Positions 1 to 8,658 of a stretch of 40,469 bases of DNA are shown here, in pieces; the stretch's first letter is position 1, and every line of letters starts with the position of its first letter. Source of the DNA: an uncultured Methylococcaceae bacterium. Its GTDB lineage: Bacteria; Pseudomonadota; Gammaproteobacteria; Methylococcales; Methylomonadaceae. The stretch covers positions 1 to 40,469 of the forward strand of contig CAJAVP010000054.1 in assembly GCA_903945375.1 (NCBI GenBank), in the 5' to 3' direction. A program made the translations under genes and the position numbers. The notes under the pieces are model-generated. The model did no database searches. It was not told where the DNA came from and saw only the letters and a list, made by a program, of their open reading frames with translations.

Positions 1-345
1 ATTCATTAGCGATTTTGACATCGTGCAAAGCCATGAGATGCTGAAAATACTAACACGGGTTCTATGGTAGATTTGCGTTGGGCATAGAACCCTTTACTCG
101 CTTTGGTCTTCGTGCGATGTGTCATCGCGTCCACTGAATCAGGGTCTTTCGGCGCTTCTAGCGCTTTAGCAAACCGTTCTTCCAGCGTTGGATTGTGGTG
201 TTGGCGACCTTTGGACGTATAGGGTTCAATCTTTGCCGCCTCAAATTATTGGGCGTTATCGTTGCTGAAATACCCGCTATCGGCTGCCGCTTTGGCGATA
301 ACGTAATACGCCGGAGTGAGTTACCCATGCGACGCACAATACGAC
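1..345 (-). pseudogene. IS1182-family transposase relic (C-terminal part)
   Basis: Read on the minus strand, this stretch gives pieces typical of the C-terminal half of IS1182-type DDE transposases. They include ADSGYFSNDNAQ, then a stop codon near 243-245, then IEPYTSKGRQHH, a segment with DAMTHRTKTKASKGFYAQRK, and STIEPV. After EPV the frame is lost; a shifted frame continues with HLMALHDVKIANE, where these enzymes normally have the segment before a conserved W. The gene is therefore broken by at least one stop and one frameshift, and it continues off the left edge. Upstream of ADSGY the similarity fades near 345. I recognise the family from motif order only. It is a dead element. Confidence 0.72.
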
Positions 346-376
346 TATCGTCTATTGCGCCTTACCGCGTTACCTA

Positions 377-556
377 TCATCCTGGTTGCCTTTTTGTTAA
401 GCCAGAAACCATCATGTACATCCCTAAGATAACCAGTGCCATATCTGCCATTTTGTACGGATCAGTCACTAAAATTACGGTGCTTGCTGCAAATAGAAAA
501 ATGCCAAAACCTCTAAGAAAGCGTTTCATACCAGAAGAATATTGCTCGAATTTCAT
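377..556 (-). CDS. small two-helix membrane protein, 59 aa
   Basis: This short minus-strand reading frame starts with ATG at 556 and ends with TGA at 377-379. A GAGG ribosome binding site lies about 9 bases upstream of the ATG. The protein begins MKFEQYSSGMKRFLRG. It then has a hydrophobic helix (about residues 17-30), a short polar turn DPYKMAD, a second helix (about 34-52) ending MYMMVSGL, and a basic tail TKRQPG. The positive-inside pattern (KRF before helix 1, KRQ at the end) suggests both termini are cytoplasmic. I do not recognise a family. It lies directly upstream of the IS1182 relic, in the same orientation, and could be a host gene whose downstream partner was lost. A plus-strand frame of 144 codons covers the same DNA but has no recognisable protein features. 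Confidence 0.6.
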   Translation of the reverse strand: MKFEQYSSGMKRFLRGFGIFLFAASTVILVTDPYKMADMALVILGMYMMVSGLTKRQPG

Positions 557-832
557 TTTTAGTAGACCTCAAAAAGCTTGGCTGACCAATTATGACGGTC
601 AGTTAAGGGTTGTCGATTTTTTTACCTAAGATAAAGCGCTGCTTAAACCTCTGTTTAACTATAACACTTATTCAAACTAGCTTCTATACTCAGCTAAACT
701 GACCATCATTAAGTCGACAGTAATCATCGGTAAATTCTGGCTACCCACACTAAGATCGGATAGGTTAAACCTTAAGGCTTGCCACGCTTTAAGTCAGTAG
801 CCTAAATTCTCTTCTCAAGGCTTTGTTAATAG

Positions 833-862
833 TTGACTAAATAGCTTGGTTTGATTGATAAT
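833..862 (+). promoter_or_regulatory. sigma-70-type promoter for erpA
   Basis: TTGACT at 833-838 and GATAAT at 857-862 are separated by 18 bases, and each box matches the consensus at five of six positions. Transcription would begin near 869, about 30 bases before the erpA start. No obvious IscR or Fur operator is visible by eye. Confidence 0.5.
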
Positions 863-898
863 CAAGAGATTAACTTTATCTATTACATGAATTATTTT

Positions 899-1231
899 AT
901 GACTAATCCAATTATTTTTACAGACAGTGCCGCTGCTAAAGTCAGCGAACTCATCGCTGAGGAAGGAAATGACAACCTGAAGCTCAGGGTTTACGTGACC
1001 GGTGGGGGATGCTCTGGTTTTCAATATGGTTTTACTTTTGATGAAGAGATGAATGAAGATGATACCCGTGTCACAAATGGTGGCGTGACGGTTCTCGTAG
1101 ATTCGATGAGTATTCAATATCTAACAGGTGCTGAAGTTGACTATAAAGAGGATTTGTCAGGCGCACAGTTTGTGATCCGTAATCCGAATGCGACGACGAC
1201 GTGTGGTTGCGGTTCGTCATTTTCGTCTTAA
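899..1231 (+). CDS. erpA: Iron-sulfur cluster insertion protein ErpA
   Basis: This is an A-type Fe-S carrier that delivers clusters to apoproteins, in E. coli notably to IspG/IspH and respiratory enzymes. The 110-residue protein carries the three conserved cysteines: C38 in [11 protein letters not shown], and C102 and C104 in the C-terminal CGCGSSF. The body [14 protein letters not shown] and the final SSFSS match ErpA rather than IscA or SufA, which lack this tail. I chose ATG 899 because the family starts just before the IIFTDSAA segment. The frame is open back to 851, but the extra residues ([12 protein letters not shown]) look non-coding. It stands alone, with its own promoter 30-60 bases upstream. 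Confidence 0.93.
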   Translation: MTNPIIFTDSAAAKVSELIAEEGNDNLKLRVYVTGGGCSGFQYGFTFDEEMNEDDTRVTNGGVTVLVDSMSIQYLTGAEVDYKEDLSGAQFVIRNPNATTTCGCGSSFSS

Positions 1232-1573
1232 GTTTTTAAACTCTGTTTTAAAATAAGCAAATAAAATCAGTGTGTTGATTTACGGCTTTTTAATACATAA
1301 GCAAATGATTTTGATTGAAAAATTAGTTGCCAGTCGAGCTAAACGGAAAATTGCAGGCTGGCAAGTTAATGAGCTTTGCCTTACTATACATGACGTAAGC
1401 AGCTATTTTTACGTTAAGGCCGTAAGCTAAAAATGATCAACAGTGAGCGTGGTCAAGCCCTGTTTAGCACGTACACCTTAGGGTTGAGGTTGCTTTACAA
1501 AACAGAACAGGCTCAAATTTTTATGTCATTGCCTCGTAAAATTCATAACAATCAAACAGTGATGTCAGCTTAA
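1232..1573. other. intergenic region erpA-lpxH, 342 bp
   Basis: No recognised gene lies here. An AT-only inverted repeat (TTTTTAAA / TTTTAAAA) sits right after erpA and could weakly stop transcription. Two short frames are open: 1305-1430 (41 codons) and 1433-1573 (46 codons). The second ends with TAA immediately against the ATG of the next gene and in the same frame, so it could be a translated leader or chance. Neither has a convincing ribosome site or a recognisable sequence. Confidence 0.4.
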
Positions 1574-2353
1574 ATGAATACGCAGCTTTATAGAACAATT
1601 TGGATTTCCGATTTGCACATCGGCTCTACCCAATGTCAAGCCGATGTATTACTTGACTTTCTTAAACATAACGACAGTGAAAAGCTTTATTTAGTCGGTG
1701 ATATTATCGACTTTTGGGCGCTTTCTAAAAAAGTCTATTGGCCTGCCTCACATAATACGGTCATTCAAAAGCTTTTGCGTAAAGCGCGGCACGGCACACA
1801 AATTATTTATGTACCCGGCAATCATGATGAAAATGTCAGAGATTATGACAATCATATTTTCGGCGACATTATGGTAAAAAACTCTGATGTCCACACCACG
1901 GCGGACGGTAAAAAATTTTTGATTGTCCACGGTGATGAGTACGACACTATTGCCAAATACCATGCTTGGGTTGCAAAGTTGGGTTCAAAAGGCTATGACA
2001 TGCTGATTGAAATCAACCGTTTTTTGCGTGCATTTAGACGATTACTGGGTATTCAATCCAATTTTTCACTCGCCGCGTATATCAAATTTAAAGTCAAAAA
2101 TGCCGTTCAATTTATTTCTGACTATGAAAATAGCATTATCAGTACACTAAAAAATGAACAATTAGATGGCGTTATTTGCGGTCATATTCATCATGCCGAA
2201 ATCAAAGAAATCGACAATTTTTTATATGTTAACACCGGTGATTTTGTCGAGAGTTGCACGGCTATCGTTGAGCATGATGATGGTTCTTTGCATTTAATTC
2301 GTTGGGAATCTCTAGGCGACGAAAAAGCCCATTTGACCGAACTACTTAACTAA
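1574..2353 (+). CDS. UDP-2,3-diacylglucosamine diphosphatase family protein (LpxH-like metallophosphoesterase)
   Basis: This calcineurin-like phosphoesterase belongs to the COG2908 group. That group includes the lipid A enzyme LpxH, which hydrolyses UDP-2,3-diacylglucosamine to lipid X and UMP at the inner membrane. Metal-binding motifs appear in order: D13-x-H15 (ISDLHIG), GD43 (YLVGDIIDFW), GNH84D, H119 in the VHGDEYD segment, and a C-terminal GHIHH. At 259 residues it is about 20 longer than classical LpxH. The GDEYD segment and the long helical insert (about 130-185) are typical of the second COG2908 branch, often annotated only as UDP-2,3-diacylglucosamine pyrophosphatase family. I therefore leave the symbol empty. 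A hairpin terminator follows, so it appears to be monocistronic. Confidence 0.82.
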   Translation: MNTQLYRTIWISDLHIGSTQCQADVLLDFLKHNDSEKLYLVGDIIDFWALSKKVYWPASHNTVIQKLLRKARHGTQIIYVPGNHDENVRDYDNHIFGDIMVKNSDVHTTADGKKFLIVHGDEYDTIAKYHAWVAKLGSKGYDMLIEINRFLRAFRRLLGIQSNFSLAAYIKFKVKNAVQFISDYENSIISTLKNEQLDGVICGHIHHAEIKEIDNFLYVNTGDFVESCTAIVEHDDGSLHLIRWESLGDEKAHLTELLN

Positions 2354-2356
2354 TTA

Positions 2357-2385
2357 ATAGGCTGTCGCCTATAATTTCTTCTCAG
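2357..2385 (+). terminator. probable rho-independent terminator after the LpxH-like gene
   Basis: ATAGGC (2357-2362) and GCCTAT (2367-2372) form a perfect 6-bp stem with a TGTC loop, 4 bases after the stop codon. AATTTCTTCT follows. The stem is short and the T tract is interrupted, so strength is uncertain. Confidence 0.5.
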
Positions 2386-2405
2386 CTCTATGTCCTGTTG
2401 TCTAG

Positions 2406-2431
2406 CAAGTGTTTTTCTAAAAAAGACTTGT
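2406..2431. repeat. imperfect inverted repeat upstream of the DUF3683 gene
   Basis: CAAGTGTTTTT and AAAAAGACTTG form an 11-bp stem with one mismatch and a loop of about 3 bases. It lies between the LpxH-like gene and the redox gene at 2537. The A and T runs on its arms would suit a bidirectional transcription stop, although no gene converges on it from the right. Confidence 0.4.
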
Positions 2432-2536
2432 CGGGTTGGCAACGAATTTTCCGAAATGGAGCTTAAGTCCACTGACGATATTTTCGTATTGCACCCGGGT
2501 TACAATAGGCTTTACCAACCCTAATCGGTACGCATC

Positions 2537-5500
2537 ATGTTCGACGACTCACTATCTCCCGCCATGTTTCCAGAAGCCTTGCCTGTTCGGCTGCGTGAAA
2601 TCCCATATAACTATACCTCTTTTTCTGACCGTGAAATCGTCATCCGTCTGCTGGGTGATGAGAGCTGGGAGACTTTAGAATCTCTGCGTGCGGAGCGCAT
2701 TACTGGGCGTTCTGCTAGGATGCTGTTTGAAGTCTTAGGTGATATTTGGGCAGTTCAACGCAACCCGTATCTCGAAGACGATTTATTGAATAACGGCAAG
2801 CGTCGTAAGGCGTTACTCCATGCCTTGCGTCATCGACTTGGGCAGATGAAACAGCGGCACAGAGAACTAGAAGGCGAGAATGCAGCACGTGCGAAACGTG
2901 TGGGACTATTGCTCGATGCCGCTTATCAGGCCGTCGATAACTTTGATGCCCATTTCGATCGTACCCGTGAAATGCGCCAAAAAGTGTTGGCGTTGTTATC
3001 CAAGCATACTCGAAAAGATAATATTTGCTTTGATGGTTTTGCGCGTGTTTCGCATGTGACCGATGCTACGGATTGGCGGGTTGAATATCCTTTTGTCGTA
3101 CTCTATCCGTGCAGCGAAGACGAAGTTGGGCATCTGGTACGTGATTGTATTAAGTTGGGCTTGACTATTATTCCTCGCGGCGGCGGTACGGGTTATACCG
3201 GTGGCGCTGTGCCGCTCACCCCATTTTCTGCGGTCATCAATACTGAAAAATTAGTTGTCATTGGTCGCGTTGAAACCGCTTACGCCTTGCCTGGAATTGA
3301 GCAGACGTATGCTACGATTCATACCTGTGCCGGTGTGGTCACGCGGCGCGTTATGGATATAGCAGAGAATGCTGGTTTAGTGTTTGCCTGTGACCCAACC
3401 TCAGCCGATGCGTCGTGTGTGGGTGGCAATATTGCCATGAATGCTGGCGGTAAAAAAGCGGTGTTATGGGGCACGGCATTGGACAATTTACTGTCTTGGC
3501 GCATGGTCACACCGGATGGCAAATGGCTGGATGTAGAACGCTACAACCATAATCTTGGCAAAATTCATGAACAAGAGCAGGTCACGTTCAATTTAAAACG
3601 CTACGATACCCAACGAAAAACCGTGCTTTCCGAAGAACAATTAGTCATTCCGGGCACAGCCTTCCGTAAGGGCGAATTGGGCAAGGATGTCACAGACAAA
3701 TTCCTCGGCGGCTTGCCAGGCATTCAAAAAGAAGGCTGTGATGGCATTATCACCTCGGCGCGGTGGATTTTGCACAAACTACCGCCGTTTACACGCACGT
3801 TTTGTCTGGAGTTCTTTGGGCAAGTGCGTGAGGCCGTTCCTGCCATTCTTGAAATTCGTGATTATTTGGCAGGCTTGCCTAAAAACGGATCGGATCGCGT
3901 GATGTTAGCGGGGCTTGAACATTTGGATGAGCGTTATGTTAAGGCGGTAGGTTATGCCAGCAAAGCCAAACATCGCGGGCGTCCTAAAATGGTTTTGATT
4001 GGCGATATTGTAGGTGATGATGAAAAACAAGTCGCGTTGGCGGCATCCGAAGTTGTGCGCTTGTGTAATGCGCGTGATGCGGAAGGATTTGTGGCAGTGA
4101 GTGCTGAAGCGCGTAAAACATTTTGGTTAGATCGAGCACGGACTGCGGCAATTGCTAAACATACTAATGCGTTCAAAATCAATGAAGATGTCGTTATTCC
4201 TCTGCCGCGTATGGGCGACTATTGTGATGGCATCGAACGAATTAATATCGAATTATCGTTACGGAACAAGTTACGTTTATGTGGCGCACTGAGTCAGTTA
4301 GTGGCAGGCGATTTACCGCTACGTTCGTATGAAGACAGCGTAGACAAGACGGCATTGTTTGGCGATCGGCGTGATTTAGCATTAGCGGCAATCGAGCAAG
4401 TCCGTGAACGCTGGCAATGGCTTTATGATCATTTGGACTTACCTTTGGCTCAAGCCGAAGCGTTATTTCACAACTATGCTATTGCGGTAACTGAGTTGAC
4501 CAATCGGACGGAGCAACCAACGCTGTTTCATCGCTTACAAGATCGTTCATTGCGTGTCTCTTGGAAGCAGGAATTATTGCCGCGCTTAAATGAGATTTTC
4601 GAGGGTGATAATTTCCGTCCCGTTATTGAGCGTATTGAAGCGGTGCATAAAGAAATTTTACGGGGACGCGTGTTTGTTGCTTTGCACATGCACGCCGGTG
4701 ATGGCAATGTACATACGAATTTACCGGTCAACTCCGATCACTATGAAATGCTCCAAGAGGCTAACGCGGCGGTGGTTCGTATCATGGCATTAGCTAGGGC
4801 GTTGGGCGGTGTTATTTCCGGTGAGCATGGTATCGGCATTACTAAATATGAGTTTTTAAGTGCCGATGAGCTGGCTGATTTTCATGCCTACAAGCAGCAT
4901 GTTGATCCAGAAGGTCGTTTTAATCGCGGCAAACTCATGCCAGGCGGTAATTTGAATGCGGCTTATACAACCTCATTCAGCTTAATGGGCTATGAATCCT
5001 TGATTATGCAGCAAAGTGATATCGGCGCTATCTCGGATTCGGTCAAAGATTGTCTCCGTTGTGGAAAATGTAAGCCGGTTTGTTCAACGCATGTACCGCA
5101 AGCCAACTTGCTTTATTCGCCACGTAATAAAATTTTGGCAACCTCGTTATTAGTCGAAGCCTTTTTGTACGAAGAACAAACCCGACGCGGTATTTCCATC
5201 ACACATTGGAAAGAGTTTGAGGATGTTGCCGATCATTGCACAGTTTGTCATAAATGTTTTAACCCGTGTCCTGTGGATATTGATTTTGGCGAAGTGTCCA
5301 TGAACATGCGTAATTTACTGCGTAAAATGGATAAACAAAGCTTTAATCCGGTGAAAGCGGCAGCACTTGCCTTTTTGTCGACCAGTCATCCCAATAGCAT
5401 CAAATTAATGCGTAAGCTACTCATCGAGTGGTCATATAAAGGGCAGCGTCTAGGCAATATTTTTCTTAAACCTTGGGGTAAATCACAGCTCATACAACCG

Positions 5501-6454
5501 CCTTCATCGACCGGTCGTCCAGAAATGCGTGAGTATGTCGTGCATTTTACAAACCGTAAAATGCCCAATAACGTTCCGTCTAAAACCTCGAGAGCGTTGT
5601 TAGGTATTGAAAGCAATGAGATTGTGCCGATTATTCGTGATCCAAACAAAACGCGGGCAGACTCGGAAGCGGTATTTTATTTTCCGGGTTGTGGTTCAGA
5701 GCGTTTGTTCTCGCAAGTGGGTTTAGCGACACAAGCGATGTTGTACGAGGTAGGCGTTCAAACAGTATTGCCACCTGGTTATTTGTGTTGCGGTTATCCA
5801 CAACGGGCAGCAGGACAATATGACAATGCCCAAAAGATCACCACCGATAATCGCGTGTTATTCCATCGGGTTGCTAACACCTTAAATTATCTCGACATTA
5901 AAACAGTGGTCGTGAGTTGCGGAACTTGTTTGGATCAATTAGCGGATTATGAATTTGACAAGATTTTTCCAGGTTGTCGGGTTATTGATATTCATGAATT
6001 CCTGCTAGAAAAAGACATCAAGCTCGATGGCTTAAATGGCAGTCGTTATCTCTATCACGATCCGTGTCATAGCCCATTAAAACAACAAGAGCCGATGAAA
6101 ACCGTTAATGCGTTGATGGGAACAACTGTAGGCAAATCAGAACGCTGTTGCGGAGAATCCGGCACTTTAGCGGTGGGTCGACCTGATATCTCAACACAAG
6201 TGCGGTTTCGTAAAAATATCGAATTACAAGAGGATTCAGAGAAATTACGCAGCGATGGCTATGATGGCCCAATAAAAATGCTTACCTCTTGTCCGTCTTG
6301 CGTTCAAGGCCTGCAACGCTATAAAGACGATGTGGATCAATTGGAAGTGGATTACATTGTGGTTGAAATTGCCAAAAATGTCCTCGGTAAAAATTGGTTA
6401 AAAACCTATATTAAACAAGCTGCCAATGGTGGTATAGAGCGAGTCATATTGTAA
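2537..6454 (+). CDS. fused FAD-linked dehydrogenase / Fe-S / CCG-domain oxidoreductase (DUF3683 type)
   Basis: This 1305-residue soluble redox enzyme resembles a D-lactate/glycolate dehydrogenase fused to its electron-transfer subunits. Order: an N-terminal DUF3683-like region (about 1-180); an FAD-binding domain of the PCMH/VAO type (about 180-330, [14 protein letters not shown]); an FAD-oxidase C-terminal domain with [11 protein letters not shown] (about 640-790); a dicluster ferredoxin with [11 protein letters not shown] (about 839) and [12 protein letters not shown] (about 900); then two CCG-type cysteine-rich repeats, FPGCGSE...CCGYPQ (about 1050-1090) and HDPCHSP...CCGESG (about 1175-1215). 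All eight cluster cysteines look present. CCG repeats are found in GlpC, LldE and heterodisulfide reductase HdrB. The physiological donor is unknown; 2-hydroxyacids are the likeliest by family. It overlaps the next gene by one base. No strong ribosome site precedes ATG 2537. Confidence 0.85.
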   Translation: MFDDSLSPAMFPEALPVRLREIPYNYTSFSDREIVIRLLGDESWETLESLRAERITGRSARMLFEVLGDIWAVQRNPYLEDDLLNNGKRRKALLHALRHRLGQMKQRHRELEGENAARAKRVGLLLDAAYQAVDNFDAHFDRTREMRQKVLALLSKHTRKDNICFDGFARVSHVTDATDWRVEYPFVVLYPCSEDEVGHLVRDCIKLGLTIIPRGGGTGYTGGAVPLTPFSAVINTEKLVVIGRVETAYALPGIEQTYATIHTCAGVVTRRVMDIAENAGLVFACDPTSADASCVGGNIAMNAGGKKAVLWGTALDNLLSWRMVTPDGKWLDVERYNHNLGKIHEQEQVTFNLKRYDTQRKTVLSEEQLVIPGTAFRKGELGKDVTDKFLGGLPGIQKEGCDGIITSARWILHKLPPFTRTFCLEFFGQVREAVPAILEIRDYLAGLPKNGSDRVMLAGLEHLDERYVKAVGYASKAKHRGRPKMVLIGDIVGDDEKQVALAASEVVRLCNARDAEGFVAVSAEARKTFWLDRARTAAIAKHTNAFKINEDVVIPLPRMGDYCDGIERINIELSLRNKLRLCGALSQLVAGDLPLRSYEDSVDKTALFGDRRDLALAAIEQVRERWQWLYDHLDLPLAQAEALFHNYAIAVTELTNRTEQPTLFHRLQDRSLRVSWKQELLPRLNEIFEGDNFRPVIERIEAVHKEILRGRVFVALHMHAGDGNVHTNLPVNSDHYEMLQEANAAVVRIMALARALGGVISGEHGIGITKYEFLSADELADFHAYKQHVDPEGRFNRGKLMPGGNLNAAYTTSFSLMGYESLIMQQSDIGAISDSVKDCLRCGKCKPVCSTHVPQANLLYSPRNKILATSLLVEAFLYEEQTRRGISITHWKEFEDVADHCTVCHKCFNPCPVDIDFGEVSMNMRNLLRKMDKQSFNPVKAAALAFLSTSHPNSIKLMRKLLIEWSYKGQRLGNIFLKPWGKSQLIQPPSSTGRPEMREYVVHFTNRKMPNNVPSKTSRALLGIESNEIVPIIRDPNKTRADSEAVFYFPGCGSERLFSQVGLATQAMLYEVGVQTVLPPGYLCCGYPQRAAGQYDNAQKITTDNRVLFHRVANTLNYLDIKTVVVSCGTCLDQLADYEFDKIFPGCRVIDIHEFLLEKDIKLDGLNGSRYLYHDPCHSPLKQQEPMKTVNALMGTTVGKSERCCGESGTLAVGRPDISTQVRFRKNIELQEDSEKLRSDGYDGPIKMLTSCPSCVQGLQRYKDDVDQLEVDYIVVEIAKNVLGKNWLKTYIKQAANGGIERVIL

Positions 6455-6930
6455 TGTTCAAAAATGCCTTACTGAGTTTACTGGCTATTATTGTTATTTT
6501 TGAAGAATGGCTTTGGGATATTTTAACGCTTGCCGGTCAATGGCTGGCAGATGTGTTGCAATTAGAGCGCTTTGATGAGCATCTAGCGCAGGCAAAGCCA
6601 CCGCAAGCCGTGTTGTATTTGTTGTTTCCGCTGGCTATTGTCACGCCGATTAATCTCATGGCTATTTTTTTACTCACACATGGCGCTATTGTTGAAGGGC
6701 TATTGCTGGAAGTGGCCGCTAAATTGTTTGGCACTTTATTAATTGCAAGAGTTTTCAAATTAGTTAAACCGGCGTTGCTGCACTTTGTTTGGTTTGCTTC
6801 GTTTTATCATGCCATTATGCGGCTGTTGAATTGGGCGCATGAGTTGATTCATGATTCTGCACTGTATCGCTGGAGCGTCATTTTTAAAGCTCATGTAAAA
6901 CAAAGACTGCGTGGACTGTTCTCGCATTGA
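6454..6930 (+). CDS. conserved hypothetical inner-membrane protein
   Basis: This 158-residue protein starts at the TAATG overlap with the oxidoreductase stop, so the two are translated together. It has an N-terminal helix (about 4-20) followed by EEWLWD, and two strong membrane helices (about 52-75 and 100-115). Between them is the segment KLFGTLLIARVFKLVKP, which I recall from a widespread uncharacterised family of proteobacterial membrane proteins that often start with an EEWLWD-like motif. The C-terminus is basic (KAHVKQRLRG) and probably cytoplasmic. No cofactor-binding motif is visible, although several His residues lie near the last helix. It could be a membrane partner of the flavoprotein, but only the overlap supports that. 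Confidence 0.75.
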   Translation: MFKNALLSLLAIIVIFEEWLWDILTLAGQWLADVLQLERFDEHLAQAKPPQAVLYLLFPLAIVTPINLMAIFLLTHGAIVEGLLLEVAAKLFGTLLIARVFKLVKPALLHFVWFASFYHAIMRLLNWAHELIHDSALYRWSVIFKAHVKQRLRGLFSH

Positions 6931-7016
6931 AAACCGCGCACAATGGACAAGAAATTACTGGCAAAATCGGCTATGCTAATGCAATCATCTAATTAGCACC
7001 TCTGACAGGTTTTATT

Positions 7017-7403
7017 ATGCCGCAAAAAAAGACTCAACCCGATAAAGACCAATTAACTAAAATCGTCACCGAAGCCAGACGCAACCAAGAGCTGCGTGAG
7101 CAATCCTACCGAGGACAAGCCTTAAAACTCTATCCTTGGGTTTGCGGTCGCTGTGCGCGGGAGTTTACCCACAAAAATTTGGCAGAACTGACGGTTCATC
7201 ATAAAAATCATGATCATGACGATAATCCCGCCGATGGCAGCAATTGGGAATTACTCTGCCTGTATTGCCATGATAATGAACATTCTCGTTATGAAGAAAC
7301 CCGTTTTAGCAGCACGACGATCAGTAAAAACACCTCGTCAACCGCAACGGCGACGCATAATCCCTTTGCTAATCTCAAAAGCTTATTGGATAACAAGCAT
7401 TAA
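7017..7403 (+). CDS. yajD: YajD-type HNH nuclease domain protein
   Basis: This 128-residue protein matches the YajD family. A charged N-terminal helix (residues 10-40, rich in K, R, E and Q) is followed by a compact HNH fold. Two CxxC zinc-knuckle pairs are present (C43/C46 in WVCGRCARE and C81/C84 in LLCLYCHDNEH). The catalytic-type residues are H61-H62 in LTVHHKNHD and N76 in the DGSNWELL segment. The Ser/Thr-rich tail after residue 95 is probably disordered. The biological role of YajD is not established; HNH domains usually cleave or nick DNA. An inter-gene gap of 86 bases separates it from the membrane protein. It is followed by the pqi operon after 24 bases and may be co-transcribed with it. 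Confidence 0.85.
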   Translation: MPQKKTQPDKDQLTKIVTEARRNQELREQSYRGQALKLYPWVCGRCAREFTHKNLAELTVHHKNHDHDDNPADGSNWELLCLYCHDNEHSRYEETRFSSTTISKNTSSTATATHNPFANLKSLLDNKH

Positions 7404-7427
7404 GCGGTTCGTAGGCAAGCCCGAATA

Positions 7428-8039
7428 ATGAATCCGAACAAATTGGATGCTTGTCCGCAGTGTGATTTATTGCTTAGGCGGATTGATCCTGAACTGGGCG
7501 AAAAAGCCCAGTGTCCACGTTGTGCTTATCTTTTGTACTATCCACGCAAACATAGTATTGAGCGCACCTTGGCGTTGTCGATAGCGGGATTGATTTTATT
7601 TTTCCCTGCCAATTTTTTGCCTTTAATGGGTATCAAATTATTGGGCAACAGTCATGATGGCAGTTTAATTTCCGGTGTTATTGGTTTGTTTAATGAAGGC
7701 TTATGGGCGGTGGCTGTTTTGGTATTTGTTTCAAGCATTTTGTTTCCTTTAACCAATGTGTTGCTCTCGCTATTAATTAGTGCCCATCTATATTTGAACA
7801 AGCCAAATCGTTTTTTAGCACAGTGGATGCGTTGGTTACAGCATCTCGACGAATGGGCAATGCTGGAGGTCTACGCACTAGGCATTATTGTCGCTAGCGT
7901 TAAGTTGGCGTCTACGGCGGATTTAAAACTGGGCTTAGGATTGTATGCGTTTATCGCTTTATTATTGATTACAGCAATGTTGGCGAGTAGTCTTGACCGT
8001 TATTTATTTTGGCAGCGGATTGCCCGCTTACGCTCATGA
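7428..8039 (+). CDS. pqiA: paraquat-inducible protein A, first half (LetA/PqiA-like)
   Basis: This is an integral inner-membrane partner of MCE proteins, which shuttle lipids between the two membranes. The 203 residues begin with a zinc-ribbon, CPQCDLLL...CPRCAYLLYYP (C9/C12 and C29/C32). Four membrane helices follow (about 50-70, 93-125, 143-163 and 167-187); the first contains FFPANFLPLMGIKLLG, a hallmark of the PqiA fold. E. coli PqiA and YebS (LetA) are about 420 residues and contain two such units in one chain. Here each unit has its own gene, and this one ends in an ATGA overlap with the second. The product probably forms a heterodimer equivalent to full-length PqiA. Confidence 0.88.
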   Translation: MNPNKLDACPQCDLLLRRIDPELGEKAQCPRCAYLLYYPRKHSIERTLALSIAGLILFFPANFLPLMGIKLLGNSHDGSLISGVIGLFNEGLWAVAVLVFVSSILFPLTNVLLSLLISAHLYLNKPNRFLAQWMRWLQHLDEWAMLEVYALGIIVASVKLASTADLKLGLGLYAFIALLLITAMLASSLDRYLFWQRIARLRS

Positions 8040-8656
8040 GGTATAAAGCCAGTGCCTTAGTACAGGGCTTAGTGCGTTGTCATGATTGTGGGCGTTTAAG
8101 TCGTCTCGATGCTCAATTACCGCACTGTCCAGTGTGTGGCAGTCGCCTACATGAACGAATGCCACAGAGTTTGCAACGGTGCTTAGCTTTTTTATTGAGT
8201 AGCTACGCGCTGTATTTGCCTGCTAATATTTTTCCCATTATGACCGTAACGCAGATAGGTGTGACCGAAAAACATACGATTATCGGTGGCATTATCGCCT
8301 TGATTGACAAGGATATGCTGCCGATTGCCATTTTGGTTTTTGTTGCCAGTATCTTAGTGCCTTTACTTAAATTGCTGGGTCTGAGTCTGTTGTTGTTAAA
8401 CGTACATTGCCGTTGGCAGCGTAACGCCAAATTGTGGACGCAGTTGTATCGCATGATCGCTTTTGTGGGACGTTGGTCAATGTTAGATATTTTTATGATT
8501 TCAATTCTGATTGCTGTGGTTGATTTAGGTGGCGTTTCTAAGGTGCTAGCCGGCCCAGCGGCGACAGCCTTTGCAGCAGTGGTCGTTTTAACTATGTTTG
8601 CTGCCATGTCATTTGATCCCCGATTGATTTGGGATAAGCAAAAAATACCCCGTTGA
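8036..8656 (+). CDS. pqiA: paraquat-inducible protein A, second half
   Basis: This 206-residue protein repeats the architecture of its upstream neighbour. It has a zinc-ribbon (CHDCGRLSRL...CPVCGSRLH, about residues 16-36) and four membrane helices; the first contains LYLPANIFPIMTV and the second ILVFVASILVPLL. I start it at ATG 8036, which overlaps the previous stop as ATGA, rather than at the upstream alternative 8009, because the zinc-ribbon then sits at the usual distance from the N-terminus. The following MCE gene begins within 3 bases of its stop, so stoichiometric co-translation is likely. The two halves differ clearly from each other, which indicates an old duplication or split and not a recent frameshift. 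Confidence 0.87.
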   Translation: MRYKASALVQGLVRCHDCGRLSRLDAQLPHCPVCGSRLHERMPQSLQRCLAFLLSSYALYLPANIFPIMTVTQIGVTEKHTIIGGIIALIDKDMLPIAILVFVASILVPLLKLLGLSLLLLNVHCRWQRNAKLWTQLYRMIAFVGRWSMLDIFMISILIAVVDLGGVSKVLAGPAATAFAAVVVLTMFAAMSFDPRLIWDKQKIPR

Positions 8657-8658
8657 CT

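Noticed and set aside
195-629. Plus-strand frame of 144 codons
   Set aside because: It covers the minus-strand IS1182 relic and the 59-residue membrane gene, has an irregular composition and no ribosome site.
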